Positions 17,611 through 26,722 of a stretch of DNA of 64,000 nt are shown piece after piece. Source of the DNA: Mycolicibacter algericus DSM 45454 (GTDB lineage: Bacteria; Actinomycetota; Actinomycetes; Mycobacteriales; Mycobacteriaceae). Location of the stretch: NCBI RefSeq assembly GCF_002086455.1, contig NZ_MVHC01000002.1, positions 62,001 to 126,000 of the forward strand. The letters run 5' to 3'. The first letter of the stretch is position 1; each line of letters starts with the position of its first letter. A model generated the notes under the pieces. That model was not told where the DNA came from, ran no database searches, and saw only the letters and a list, made by a program, of their open reading frames with translations. The position numbers and the translations under genes are program-made.

Positions 17611-19950
17611 TCACTTTCCGAATCCGGCGTCCCGCAGCGCCTGGGCCATCGACCCGCCGGCCGGGGCCGCGTCCCGGCGCCCGGCACCGTTACCGGGTCG
17701 CCGCCCCCGATTCTGCTTGCCGGTGTCGCGGCCCGCAGCCGGTTTGGCGGCCGAGCCGCGATCCGGCTTGTCCCGCAGCCGCAGGCTGAGCCCGATCCGC
17801 TGGCGGTCGACGTCGACGTCGACGACCTTGACCTTCACCACCTGGCCGGAACGGACCACCTCGTGCGGGTCGGAGACGAAACGGTCCGCCATCGCCGAGA
17901 CGTGCACCAGGCCGTCCTGGTGGACTCCGACGTCGACGAAGGCGCCGAAGGCGGCGACGTTGGTCACCACCCCTTCCAGAACCATGCCCACTTTGAGGTC
18001 GGCCACCTTCTCCACGCCCGCGGCGAACGTCGCCGTGGAGAACGCCGGCCGCGGGTCACGGCCCGGCTTCTCCAGCTCGGCGAGGATGTCGGTCACCGTG
18101 GGAACCCCGAAGCGGTCGTCGGCGAAATCGGCGGGCCGCAAAGACCGCAGCAGTCGTTCGTCGCCGATGATCTCGGCCAGTGCGACGCCCGCGCGGTCCA
18201 GGATCCGGCGGACCACCGGGTAGGCCTCCGGATGCACCCCGGAGGAGTCCAGCGGGTCGTCGCCATCGCGGATGCGCAGGAACCCGGCGCACTGCTCGAA
18301 TGCCTTGGGCCCCAACCTCGGCACGTCGCGCAGGGCGGCCCGACTCCGGAACGGTCCGGCCTGTTCGCGGTGCGCCACGATGGCTTCGGCCAGTGATTCC
18401 GAGACGCCCGACACTTTGGCCAGCAGGGGCGCGGACGCGGTGTTGAGGTCGACGCCGACGGCGTTCACGGCGTCTTCGACCACCGCGTCGAGGCTGCGCG
18501 CCAGGTTGCCCGGCGAAACGTCGTGCTGGTACTGGCCGACGCCGATGGACTTCGGTTCGATCTTGACCAGCTCGGCCAGCGGGTCCTGCAGCCGCCGCGC
18601 GATCGACACCGCCCCGCGCAGCGTGACATCGAGGTCGGGTAGTTCGTGTGCGGCGTAGGCCGACGCCGAGTAGACCGAGGCGCCGGCCTCGCTGACCATC
18701 GCCTTGACCGGCGCGGCGGCGCCGGCGGCTTTGAGGTCGGCGATCAGCTCGCCGGCCAGGGCGTCGGTCTCCCGCGAGGCGGTGCCGTTGCCGACGGCGA
18801 TCAGGTCCACGCCGTGGCGGGCGATCAGCGCAGCCAGCATCGCCTTGGCCTGGTCCCACTGCCGTTGCGGCTGGTGCGGGAAGATCGCGCAGGTGTCGAG
18901 CACCTTGCCGGTGCCGTCCACCACGGCCACCTTGACGCCGGTGCGAAACCCCGGGTCCAGTCCGAGGGTGGTGCGGTTGCCGGCCGGGGCGGCCAGCAGC
19001 AGGTCCTTGAGGTTGGTGGCGAACACCGTCACCGCATCGGCTTCGGCGCGTTGCTTCAGCCGCATCCGGGCGTCGACGGCGGCCGAGAACGCCAGCCTGG
19101 TCTCCCACGCCCACCGCACCGTCTCGGCCAGCCAGGGCGTCGCCTGGCCGGGCGCGGCCATGTCCACACCGAGCGACTCGGCCACCATCGCCTGATAGGG
19201 CTCGGCGTCGCCGCCGCCAAAGGTCAGCGCCAGGGCCCCCTCCTTCTCGCCGCGCAGCACCGCCAGCACCCGGTGCGACGGCATCGTCTCCAACGCCTCG
19301 CTGAACTCGAAATAGTCGCGGAATTTCTGTGCGGCAGCACTTTTCGCAGCCTCTTCTGACCGAGGCGCGGTGCGCAGCGACCCGCAGGACCAGAACTTCT
19401 CCCGCACGGCCCCCACCAATTCGGCGTCCTCGGCGGCGCGCTCGACCAGGATGGCACGCGCGCCCTCCAGCGCCGCCGCGGCATCGGCGACGTCCTCGGC
19501 GGTGAAATCCCCGGCGAGCTGTTGCGGGTCCAGCATCGGGTCGGCCAGCAACCGGTCGGCCAGCGGTTCCAGGCCGGCCTCGCGGGCGATCTGCGCCTTG
19601 GTGCGGCGCTTCGGCTTGTACGGCAGGTAGATGTCCTCGACGCGGGCCTTGGTGTCGGCCTGGATGAGCGCGGCGCTGAGCTCGTCGGTGAGCTTGCCCT
19701 GCTCCTCGATCGAAGCCAGCACGGCGGCCCGGCGGTCGTCGAGTTCACGCAGGTAACGCAGCCGCTCCTCGAGGGTTCGGAGCTGCCCGTCGTCGAGGCT
19801 GCCGGTGACCTCCTTGCGGTAGCGGGCGATGAACGGCACCGTCGCCCCCTCGTCGAGCAATGCGACAGCCGCGGCGACCTGTCGTTCCGCCACCGCCAAT
19901 TCATCGGCGAGGCGGGCGTTTACCGGTTTGAGGGCGAGGTTCGCGGTCAC
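17611..19950 (-). CDS. tex: Tex family RNA-binding transcription accessory protein
   Basis: A 779-residue Tex protein. The N-terminal helical region has VPFIARYRKEVTGSLDD, an invariant Tex motif. A YqgF-like RNase H fold follows with LGLDPGFRTGVKVAVVDGTGK, then a helix-hairpin-helix region (VGVDLNTASAPLLAKVSGVS) and a C-terminal S1 domain (LKVGMVLEGVVTNVAAFGAFVDVGVHQDGLVHVS). An arginine/glycine-rich tail of about 60 residues ends the protein. Tex binds nucleic acids and RNA polymerase and affects transcription in many bacteria. The GTG at 19950 lies about 12 bp from the hsdR remnant. It leads an operon with the oxidase gene. Confidence 0.95.
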   Translation of the reverse strand: MTANLALKPVNARLADELAVAERQVAAAVALLDEGATVPFIARYRKEVTGSLDDGQLRTLEERLRYLRELDDRRAAVLASIEEQGKLTDELSAALIQADTKARVEDIYLPYKPKRRTKAQIAREAGLEPLADRLLADPMLDPQQLAGDFTAEDVADAAAALEGARAILVERAAEDAELVGAVREKFWSCGSLRTAPRSEEAAKSAAAQKFRDYFEFSEALETMPSHRVLAVLRGEKEGALALTFGGGDAEPYQAMVAESLGVDMAAPGQATPWLAETVRWAWETRLAFSAAVDARMRLKQRAEADAVTVFATNLKDLLLAAPAGNRTTLGLDPGFRTGVKVAVVDGTGKVLDTCAIFPHQPQRQWDQAKAMLAALIARHGVDLIAVGNGTASRETDALAGELIADLKAAGAAAPVKAMVSEAGASVYSASAYAAHELPDLDVTLRGAVSIARRLQDPLAELVKIEPKSIGVGQYQHDVSPGNLARSLDAVVEDAVNAVGVDLNTASAPLLAKVSGVSESLAEAIVAHREQAGPFRSRAALRDVPRLGPKAFEQCAGFLRIRDGDDPLDSSGVHPEAYPVVRRILDRAGVALAEIIGDERLLRSLRPADFADDRFGVPTVTDILAELEKPGRDPRPAFSTATFAAGVEKVADLKVGMVLEGVVTNVAAFGAFVDVGVHQDGLVHVSAMADRFVSDPHEVVRSGQVVKVKVVDVDVDRQRIGLSLRLRDKPDRGSAAKPAAGRDTGKQNRGRRPGNGAGRRDAAPAGGSMAQALRDAGFGK

Positions 19951-19961
19951 GCCGACGGACC

Positions 19962-20365
19962 CTACCGAACGCCGCCGACGGTTCCTTGGTGCGGGACGGC
20001 GTGATTTTTGACCGTGCGCAGGATGTCTACGATGCCGCCCACCTCGGCGTCGCCGAACATACCTTCCGGCCCGCGCGGTGCGTGGTCGGTGTAGGGCGAT
20101 TCATACAGGCGTGCGGGCTCCATCACCCCGTTGGCGGTCACCTCGTCGATGATGAGGTTGACGAACCGGATCTGCTCGACGGTGAACTTTTGCCATCCAG
20201 GTAGGCGCCGAAAGCCTCGACTGCAGCCTGTCGATCCAGGCCCACCAGCGGCCGGATGAACAAACCCAACCCGCTGTCAATCAGCATCTGCTCCAATGCC
20301 TCCAGGTCGCTGCCGGTGAGCTGTTTGTTCCGCCGCAGCAGCTGCAGTGCGACGTCGCACCCACC
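19962..20365 (-). pseudogene. Decayed C-terminal fragment of a type I restriction HsdR subunit
   Basis: Minus-strand translation gives two adjoining pieces of the HsdR C-terminal domain in different frames. The upstream piece (about 20360-20192) reads LQLLRRNKQLTGSDLEALEQ and GLFIRPLVGLDRQAAVEAF. The downstream piece reads FTVEQIRFVNLIIDE and LYESPYTDHAPRGPEGMF and ends at TAG (19962-19964). The frame changes at a run of four A residues on the minus strand (20188-20191) where five would restore it. The N-terminal nuclease and motor domains, HsdM and HsdS are absent, so this is a relic. The family call is from remembered motifs. Confidence 0.65.
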
Positions 20366-20461
20366 GTGGACTGTTCGACGGCGTTGTCGGCCGGCGCGGT
20401 TTCAGGAGATCTATCCACAGTTGCCCGGTTCATCCACAGAGCACCGCACGACCCCCAATAT

Positions 20462-20477
20462 TCGCACAATTGTTCGA
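20462..20477. promoter_or_regulatory. SOS (LexA) box
   Basis: TCGCAC-AATT-GTTCGA differs at one base from the mycobacterial LexA consensus TCGAAC-N4-GTTCGA. A -10-like TACGTT (20478-20483) directly follows, and the GTG start lies at 20490, so a bound LexA would block a leaderless promoter. Several 13E12-family genes are known to be DNA-damage inducible. Confidence 0.75.
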
Positions 20478-20489
20478 TACGTTGGAGCT

Positions 20490-21881
20490 GTGTCCGAACC
20501 CGATCAGGTCCTGCCTCCCGCCGCGGCGGCCCGCGCAGCCATCCGCGCGGACCTGGCCCTGATCGATGATGCCCAGGCCCGGCTGCGGCGCGCGGACACC
20601 GACATCGTCGGCAACGCGTTTCGCGTCGAGGTCGCCGAACACCTCGAAACCCAGCATCGAGTCAATCGCGGTCTGTCCTACCGCATATTCGGCGAGATCG
20701 CCGACCCGGCCGACGGTCCCGAGGACCCCCGACTGCCCGCCGACACCAAGATCCCAGACCTGCTGTGGTCGCGCCTGCGCATCACCCGAGCGGAGGTCCG
20801 GCGCCGGTTCCGCATCGCCGCACGCATCCGGCCGCGACGCAACCTGACCGGACCCCCAACCCCACCCGAACTCTCCGAAACCGCCGCCGCTGTCGAGGAC
20901 GGCCGCATCGGCGACGACCACATCAAAGCGGTCGCCAAAGCCCTCGACGAACTTCCCGCGAAGATCGCGCCGACCGATCGTGAGGCTGCCGAACGTACCC
21001 TGGCACGCCACGCCACCGAACAGGACGCCGCCTTCGTCACCGCCATCGGGCATGCCATCGCCGACCGCCTCAACCCCGACGGCAACTTCACCGACGAAGA
21101 CCGGGCGCGGCGACGCAACCTTGTCCTGGGCCGCCAAGGCCCCGACGGGATGAGCCGACTCTCCGGCTGCGTCGATCCCGAAGCCCGCGCCTACCTCGAG
21201 GCCGTCTTCGCCGCCGTCCGCCCCGGTCATCGTCAGCCCGACTGCTCCGCTGGCCGCGATACCCGTTCGTCGGGACAACGTGACCACGATGCGCTCAAAC
21301 TCGCGCTGCGCCATGGCATCGAATCCGGCGCCATGGGCACCCACCGCGGCGTTCCGGTGACGGTCATCGTCACCACCAAACTCGCCGACCTCGACCAGGC
21401 CGCCCGCGCCATGGCCGACCCGAATGTCCCAATGCCCGCCCCGGCCCGCACCGGCGGCGGCAGCCGCCTGCCCATGCGTGACCTGATTCGCATGGCGGCC
21501 AACTCGATTCATTACCTGGCGGTCTTCGACGACCACTCCGAGCGCCCGTTGTACCTGGGCCGCAGCAAACGGATCGCCACCCTGGATCACCGGATCATCT
21601 GCCACGCCCGCGACCACGGCTGCACCAGGCCGAACTGCTCAGAGTCCGGCTACCATTGCGAGGTCCACCATTCACCGAACTGGGACCCCGACGGCCGCAC
21701 CGACGCCGACGCGCTCTACTTCGCCTGCGGCGCCGACCACGGCGCTGCCACGCGCGGCGACCTTCAAACTCACGTCACCGAGCAAGGCCGGCTGGCCTGG
21801 ACCGACGGCACCAGCCCACCGCAGATCAACCATCTGCACCATCCGGAGGAGCTCCTGGATGATCCGCACGCAGATCCATAG
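20490..21881 (+). CDS. 13E12 repeat family / DUF222 HNH endonuclease
   Basis: A 463-residue protein with an N-terminal DUF222 domain and a C-terminal HNH nuclease. RIFGEIADP, ARIRPRRNLTGPPTPPELSE and VEDGRIGDDHIKAV typify the first part. The HNH core is HARDHGCTRPNCSESGYHCEVHH ... WDPDGRTDADALYFAC (about residues 372-415), with paired cysteines and the EVHH metal site. Such genes (13E12 repeats) are multicopy and mobile-looking in mycobacteria. GTG at 20490 with GGAG upstream is the start used by the family and fits the -10 spacing; an open frame continuing to 20256 is not conserved. Control by LexA is likely. Confidence 0.88.
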   Translation: MSEPDQVLPPAAAARAAIRADLALIDDAQARLRRADTDIVGNAFRVEVAEHLETQHRVNRGLSYRIFGEIADPADGPEDPRLPADTKIPDLLWSRLRITRAEVRRRFRIAARIRPRRNLTGPPTPPELSETAAAVEDGRIGDDHIKAVAKALDELPAKIAPTDREAAERTLARHATEQDAAFVTAIGHAIADRLNPDGNFTDEDRARRRNLVLGRQGPDGMSRLSGCVDPEARAYLEAVFAAVRPGHRQPDCSAGRDTRSSGQRDHDALKLALRHGIESGAMGTHRGVPVTVIVTTKLADLDQAARAMADPNVPMPAPARTGGGSRLPMRDLIRMAANSIHYLAVFDDHSERPLYLGRSKRIATLDHRIICHARDHGCTRPNCSESGYHCEVHHSPNWDPDGRTDADALYFACGADHGAATRGDLQTHVTEQGRLAWTDGTSPPQINHLHHPEELLDDPHADP

Positions 21882-21926
21882 CTGCGAGTTCAGGTATCGC
21901 GGCCCGAACCGCGAGAGGATGCCACG

Positions 21927-22637
21927 GTGACGACCTACACCGAGATCCGCAACAATGCGCCGCTGTGGCCGGGCGTGATGGACCGCTCGCTGCTGGGCAA
22001 CCGGCAGGCGCAGGCCGCGTTGTATCTGGCCGACGCCGCCAAGCGAGGCAAGTGGCGCAAGGTGGTTCGCGAACTCGACCGCGGCGACCACGTGGTCGAC
22101 GTCAAGGCCTGGCGTCCCGGCGGCAAAACCTGGCTGACCGTGCTGCATCAGGCCGGCTGGCACGGGGCGTCCCCGGACGTCGCGTCATGGCTGATCGAGC
22201 GGGGCGCCCTGCGCAGCCAGCCCGACGCCGCCGGGCGCACCGCCTACGACATCGCCGTCGAGCACCACCAGCCTGCCGAGCTGTTGGAGGTACTCAAGCC
22301 CCCGGCGGCGCCGCTGGACCGCGACCGGATCGCCGCGCTCAACACCCAGCTCGCCGGAATCATCGACGACCTGATCCAGCAACTGTTCCGCGGTGTCGAT
22401 CTGCGACGGATGTTCCGGTATCCCCCGGTCGAGGTGCTGCACGAGCTGCCCGGAAAGCAGCTGTGGTTCCCGGTTCCCTACCTGTGGGGCGGCTTCCGGG
22501 TAGGCCTACAGGACGACGACGTCGAACTGTTCGGCGGCTACCGCGAGCTCGACCCGGTCGGCGACGTGCACATCGCGACGGTGGGCTATCTCATCACGCC
22601 CGACGGCCCATCGCAGGTCTACGAGGGCTACGAGTGA
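21927..22637 (+). CDS. Ankyrin-repeat-like protein
   Basis: A 236-residue cytoplasmic protein without a signal peptide. Residues about 35-115 look like two to three ankyrin-type helical repeats: KTWLTVLHQAGWHGASPDVASWLIERGA and DAAGRTAYDIAVEHHQPAELLEVL. The C-terminal half has GKQLWFPVPYLWGGFRV and VHIATVGYLITPDG, with no motif that I know. The start is GTG at 21927. Its last 10 bp overlap the 3' end of the convergent AMP-ligase gene. Ankyrin repeats mediate protein contacts, but no partner is evident. Confidence 0.7.
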   Translation: MTTYTEIRNNAPLWPGVMDRSLLGNRQAQAALYLADAAKRGKWRKVVRELDRGDHVVDVKAWRPGGKTWLTVLHQAGWHGASPDVASWLIERGALRSQPDAAGRTAYDIAVEHHQPAELLEVLKPPAAPLDRDRIAALNTQLAGIIDDLIQQLFRGVDLRRMFRYPPVEVLHELPGKQLWFPVPYLWGGFRVGLQDDDVELFGGYRELDPVGDVHIATVGYLITPDGPSQVYEGYE

Positions 22638-24199
22638 CCGCTGATCTGTCGCAGCTGCCCTTTGGCGATCTTGCCGCCGGAGGACCGCGGCAGTTCGTCG
22701 ACGACGACGAGGCGTTCAGGCAGTAGCTCTTTCGACACCCCGAGGGCCAGCAGGTGCTCGACAAGCTCGGGCAATTCAAGGTTGCCGGTGCCGGCGACCT
22801 TCGCGTCGGCGAGTTCGGCGAACACGCACACCTTCTCGCCGAACACCGGATCTGGCATCGGCACCGCGGCGGCCACCGCGATCGCCGGGTGGGTCATGAC
22901 GGCGTCCTCGACCTGTGCGGCGCTGATGTTCTTGCCGCCCCGCAAGATGAAGTCCGACGTCCGGCCGGTGACGCTGAGGTAGCCGTCGACGTCGATCTCG
23001 CAGATGTCACCCATGCGCATCCAGCCGTCCGCGGTGAACAGTTTGTCGTGATCGGCACCGCCCAGATAACCGAGGCTGGTGGCCGGTCCCCGGCAGGCGG
23101 GTTGGCCGCGACCGCTATCGGTCACGTCGGTGTCGCCGTCCTCGCCGCCGAACAGCCGGACCGCCATCTCCGGAACGACCCGCCCTCCGGTGCGCAGCCG
23201 CCGCTCCAGCGGGTCGTCGAGGGTGGTCGCGCTGAGCAGGCCGGTCTCGTTGGAACCGTAGAACTGCAGGATCGTGGCCCCGGTGAGTTCCTCGAACTCC
23301 GCGGCCGGCCGGTAGGGCAACGCCTCGCCGCCGGTGAACACCACCCGCAGCGAGCTCAGGTCGAACTCCCGACTCGCCGGGTCGGCCATCATCATCGTCA
23401 ATTGTGTGCTGACACAACACAACACGCTGACGCGGTGTTCGGCTATGGCAGCGCAGGTCGCCGCGGCGGTGAACCGGTCCAGCAGGATCGCCGTGACACC
23501 GAGGTGGATCGGGGTGGTGTGGCTGGTCCAGAGCCCGAAACCGAACGGGGTCGGGATGATCGGCAGAAAAACGTCGTCGCCGCTCAGCTGCCCGTTGGCG
23601 GCGGCCAGCTGATGGAAGTAGTGCCACCGGTTCTGGGTGTGCACGACGCACTTGGGCAGACCGGTGGTGCCGGAGGTGGAATTGATCAAGAAAACGTCGT
23701 CGGCGCCGAGTTGCGGCCCGGGCAGCCCGATCTCGGCGGCGGCGTTCAGCGCATCGATGTGCACCGTGTGGATCTCGAGGTCGGCCGCGGCCGCCTGACG
23801 CGGCTCGTCGGTGATCAGCAGCTCGGCCTGCGCTGCGGCCAGGATTGCCGTCACCTCTCGGATCCCGGCACGCGCACCGATGCCCACCACCACCGCGCCG
23901 CACCGCTCGATCGCCACGAACAGCACATGGATGGCTGCGGAGTCGCCGTGCCAGACTGCGATACGGTCACCCGGCGACACTCCTGCGCCGGCGAGCCTGG
24001 CCGCCAGGGTGTCCGCCGCCGCGTCGAACTCCCGCCACGTCAGTTCCGCGCCGGGATGGTCGACGTAGGCGGCGCGGGCCGGGAAACGTTGCGCGTTGCG
24101 GCGGACCGCATCCGACAGCGTGGTCTGCGACCACCACCCGGCGTCGTGGTAGCGGGCCACCTCGGCCGCGGTGAACGCCGGCGAATCCCAGTCAGGCAT
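22628..24199 (-). CDS. Fatty-acyl-AMP/CoA ligase (FadD-like) A
   Basis: A 523-residue ANL-superfamily enzyme. The ATP-binding loop is NSTSGTTGLPK (about residue 174), the adenine motif FYGSNETG (about 305), and the hinge DGYLSVTGRTSDFILRGGKNIS. The C-terminal catalytic lysine is in RSSGGKIAKGQL. The family adenylates a carboxylic acid and usually transfers it to CoA. The ATG at 24199 overlaps the stop of the upstream ligase gene (ATGCCTGA), so translation is probably coupled. Together with that ligase and the SDR gene it forms a three-gene operon, perhaps for breakdown of a lipid or aromatic acid. The substrate is unknown. Confidence 0.88.
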   Translation of the reverse strand: MPDWDSPAFTAAEVARYHDAGWWSQTTLSDAVRRNAQRFPARAAYVDHPGAELTWREFDAAADTLAARLAGAGVSPGDRIAVWHGDSAAIHVLFVAIERCGAVVVGIGARAGIREVTAILAAAQAELLITDEPRQAAAADLEIHTVHIDALNAAAEIGLPGPQLGADDVFLINSTSGTTGLPKCVVHTQNRWHYFHQLAAANGQLSGDDVFLPIIPTPFGFGLWTSHTTPIHLGVTAILLDRFTAAATCAAIAEHRVSVLCCVSTQLTMMMADPASREFDLSSLRVVFTGGEALPYRPAAEFEELTGATILQFYGSNETGLLSATTLDDPLERRLRTGGRVVPEMAVRLFGGEDGDTDVTDSGRGQPACRGPATSLGYLGGADHDKLFTADGWMRMGDICEIDVDGYLSVTGRTSDFILRGGKNISAAQVEDAVMTHPAIAVAAAVPMPDPVFGEKVCVFAELADAKVAGTGNLELPELVEHLLALGVSKELLPERLVVVDELPRSSGGKIAKGQLRQISGHS

Positions 24200-25718
24200 A
24201 ACGCTCCTGCAGTCGTCGCTTGACCAGCTTGCCGGTGGGTGTTCGCGGCAGGTCGGTGCTGAATTCGTAGCGGCGGGGCACCTTGTAGTGGGCCAGTCGC
24301 TCCCGCAGGAACCGATCGAGCGCTGCGGTCAACTCGTCGCGCGGGCCGGCTTCGGCAGCCGGGTGGACCACCGCCAGCACCGACTGCCCCATCTCCTCAT
24401 CGGGGACGCCGATGACGGCCACATCCAGCACCGCCGGGTGCAGTGCCAGCGCGTTCTCGATCTCCTGCGGGTAGATGTTGACCCCACCGGAGATGATCGT
24501 GAACGACTTACGGTCGGTGAGATACAAGTAGCCCTCGGCGTCGAGGTATCCCACGTCACCGGTGGTGGTCCAGTTCGGATGGTTCCGGTGGCGGGTTTCG
24601 GCGGTGCGCTGCGGGTCGTTGTGGTATTCGAAAGGCGCGGCGTCACGTTCAAAGTAGACGGTGCCGTGCTCTCCCACCGCGACCTCGCAGCCGCTGTCGT
24701 CGCAGATGTGGGCAACGCCCAGTACCGGTTTGCCGACCGAGCCGGGATGCGACAACCAGTCGTGACTGTCGATGATGGTGGTGCCGGCGGCTTCGGTGGC
24801 CGAGTAATACTCCAGCAGGATCGGCCCCCACCAATCGATCATGGCGTGTTTGACCTCCGCCGAGCAGGGCGCTGCGCCATGTACTGCGCAGCGGTGCGAT
24901 GACAGGTCATAGGAGTCACGAAGCCGCCGGTCGAGTCTGAGCATCCGGACGAACATCGTCGGCACCCACTGACTGTGGGTGACCCGATACCGCTCGATGA
25001 ACCCCAGCGCGTCCGCGGCGTCGAAGTGCCGCATCATCACCACCGTGGCGCCGACCCGGTGTGCCATGGCCATGAACCGCAGCGGGGCCGAGTGGTAGAC
25101 CGGGGCCGGCGACAGATAGACCGAATCGGCAGCCAAACCCATCGGCGGCGCGAACAAGCCCGTTATCCGGTCGCCCGGCGCGTCGACGTCGCGGCCGGGC
25201 AACGGCACCTTGATCCCCTTGGGGAACCCGGTTGTGCCCGACGAGTACAGCATGTCCGCTCCGCACGGCTGCGCCGGCAACGGTTGCGCCGAGGCGGCCG
25301 CCACCAGGGTCTCGTAGTCGTCGAAACCATCGATGAGCCCGAGTGCGATCCGGCGAGCGACCCGGGGTGTCCGGGCGACCACCGCACCGGCGATGCCGGC
25401 GTACTTCTCGGCGATCACCAGGGTCTGCGCATCGCAGTCGTTGACGACGTAGGCGACCTCCCCGGCGGTCAGGTGCGAGTTGATGAACGTGATGTAGAGC
25501 CCGGAACACATGGCGGCCCAGTAGATCTCCAATGCGCGCGGCTGGTTGTCGCAGAGCACCGCGATGTGGTCGCCCGGCCGGACCCCGACGTCGTAGAGGT
25601 GGCGGGCGAACCGCCGCGAGCGGGCGTCGAGTTGGCCGTAGGTGAGGGTCTCTGCGGTGTCGGCGACGATGATCGCCGGCTTGTCCGGCGTGGTCGCCGC
25701 ATGAGCGCCGGGATACAT
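24192..25718 (-). CDS. Fatty-acyl-AMP/CoA ligase (FadD-like) B
   Basis: A 508-residue ANL-superfamily ligase. MLYSSGTTGFPKGIK is the phosphate loop, YYSATEAAGTT the adenine motif, and TTGDVGYLDAEGYLYLTDRKSFTIISGG the hinge. PRTPTGKLVKRRL carries the catalytic lysine. I chose the ATG at 25718 (MYPGAHAATTPDKPA), the usual beginning for this type; an earlier in-frame ATG at 25781 lies inside the SDR gene. It is followed by ligase A with an 8-bp overlap. Two tandem ligases behind one SDR suggest two related acid substrates or sequential activation steps. Confidence 0.86.
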   Translation of the reverse strand: MYPGAHAATTPDKPAIIVADTAETLTYGQLDARSRRFARHLYDVGVRPGDHIAVLCDNQPRALEIYWAAMCSGLYITFINSHLTAGEVAYVVNDCDAQTLVIAEKYAGIAGAVVARTPRVARRIALGLIDGFDDYETLVAAASAQPLPAQPCGADMLYSSGTTGFPKGIKVPLPGRDVDAPGDRITGLFAPPMGLAADSVYLSPAPVYHSAPLRFMAMAHRVGATVVMMRHFDAADALGFIERYRVTHSQWVPTMFVRMLRLDRRLRDSYDLSSHRCAVHGAAPCSAEVKHAMIDWWGPILLEYYSATEAAGTTIIDSHDWLSHPGSVGKPVLGVAHICDDSGCEVAVGEHGTVYFERDAAPFEYHNDPQRTAETRHRNHPNWTTTGDVGYLDAEGYLYLTDRKSFTIISGGVNIYPQEIENALALHPAVLDVAVIGVPDEEMGQSVLAVVHPAAEAGPRDELTAALDRFLRERLAHYKVPRRYEFSTDLPRTPTGKLVKRRLQERYA

Positions 25719-25737
25719 CGTGACGGCCGCCTCGGTG

Positions 25738-26574
25738 TCAGTAGATGTAGTCTTCGCCGCTTGCCCGCACGGTGATGTCACTGATGCTGATCCCCCACGG
25801 CTGGTCGATCACTGCGACTACGGCCGCGGCGAGGTCGTCGGGGGTGATCAGCCAGTACTTCACCGAGTCGACGTCGGTCTGCTCGGCCGCCAGGGTGCCG
25901 TTGGCGAATGCGGTCATCGACTGGATGTAGTTCTCGGCACGCGAACCGACGATGCCCATGATCGCCGCGCCGTTGACGACCCCGCTGCCGAGATTGGTGC
26001 CGAGCACGCCGGTCGGTTTGACCGTGGTCACCTTGATCTTGCCCTTGGCCTCGCTGCGCAGCGAGTCCGACAGCACGGTGACCGCGGCCTTGGTCGCGCT
26101 GTAGACCCCGGAACCGGCCACTCCGGCGTTGCCGTAGATCGAGGAGATGTTGACGACGTGGCCGCGGCCCTGGGCGATCATTTGATCGTAGACGGCCGAG
26201 ATCCCGTTCACCACGCCCTTGATATTGATGTCGATGGCGCGGTGCCACTGCTGCCAGGCTTTGTCGTGGTCGGCGAAGTACGCCAACGGCATCACCCCGG
26301 CGTTGTTGACGATGACGTCTACCGCGCCGAAGGTCTGCACCGCGTGCTCCACGGCGGCTTTCATCTGCCCCATGTCGGTGACGTCGGCGATGTGGTGGGT
26401 GCCCGACAGCCCGGCGGCGCGGATGCCGTCGAAGACCGCAGCGAGGTTCTCGGCGCCGATGTCCACGCCGACCACCCGGGCGCCGCCGGCGGCGCACTTC
26501 TCCGCGATCAGTTTGCCGAACCCACCGCCGGCGCCGGTGACGACGACAACTTTGTCCTGCAGGTGCTGCGACAT
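25738..26574 (-). CDS. Short-chain dehydrogenase/reductase (classical SDR)
   Basis: A 278-residue SDR. The cofactor glycines are in VVVTGAGGGFG (residues about 10-20), NNAG is in VDVIVNNAGVMP, the catalytic Ser in VVNISSIYG and the YxxxK in YSATKAAV. The Asp in VVGVDIG at the end of strand 2 suggests NAD(H) preference. It leads the operon with the two AMP-ligases. The ATG at 26574 is preceded by GGGAGG; a frame extending to 26682 adds a non-conserved leader that overlaps the divergent promoter region. The substrate is unknown, probably a hydroxyacyl or alicyclic alcohol. Confidence 0.88.
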   Translation of the reverse strand: MSQHLQDKVVVVTGAGGGFGKLIAEKCAAGGARVVGVDIGAENLAAVFDGIRAAGLSGTHHIADVTDMGQMKAAVEHAVQTFGAVDVIVNNAGVMPLAYFADHDKAWQQWHRAIDINIKGVVNGISAVYDQMIAQGRGHVVNISSIYGNAGVAGSGVYSATKAAVTVLSDSLRSEAKGKIKVTTVKPTGVLGTNLGSGVVNGAAIMGIVGSRAENYIQSMTAFANGTLAAEQTDVDSVKYWLITPDDLAAAVVAVIDQPWGISISDITVRASGEDYIY

Positions 26575-26722
26575 AGTCGGCCTCCCGGCAACGCGACTCG
26601 GACGGAGAAGTTTCGATGAGTGTAGGTGGCCTCTGTTGCATCTGTGACGCGCGCCCGATTTGCCCGGCGACAGGCCGGACATCCACCCGCCGCACCGGCG
26701 AGCCGGGCGCTATGGTCACTGC

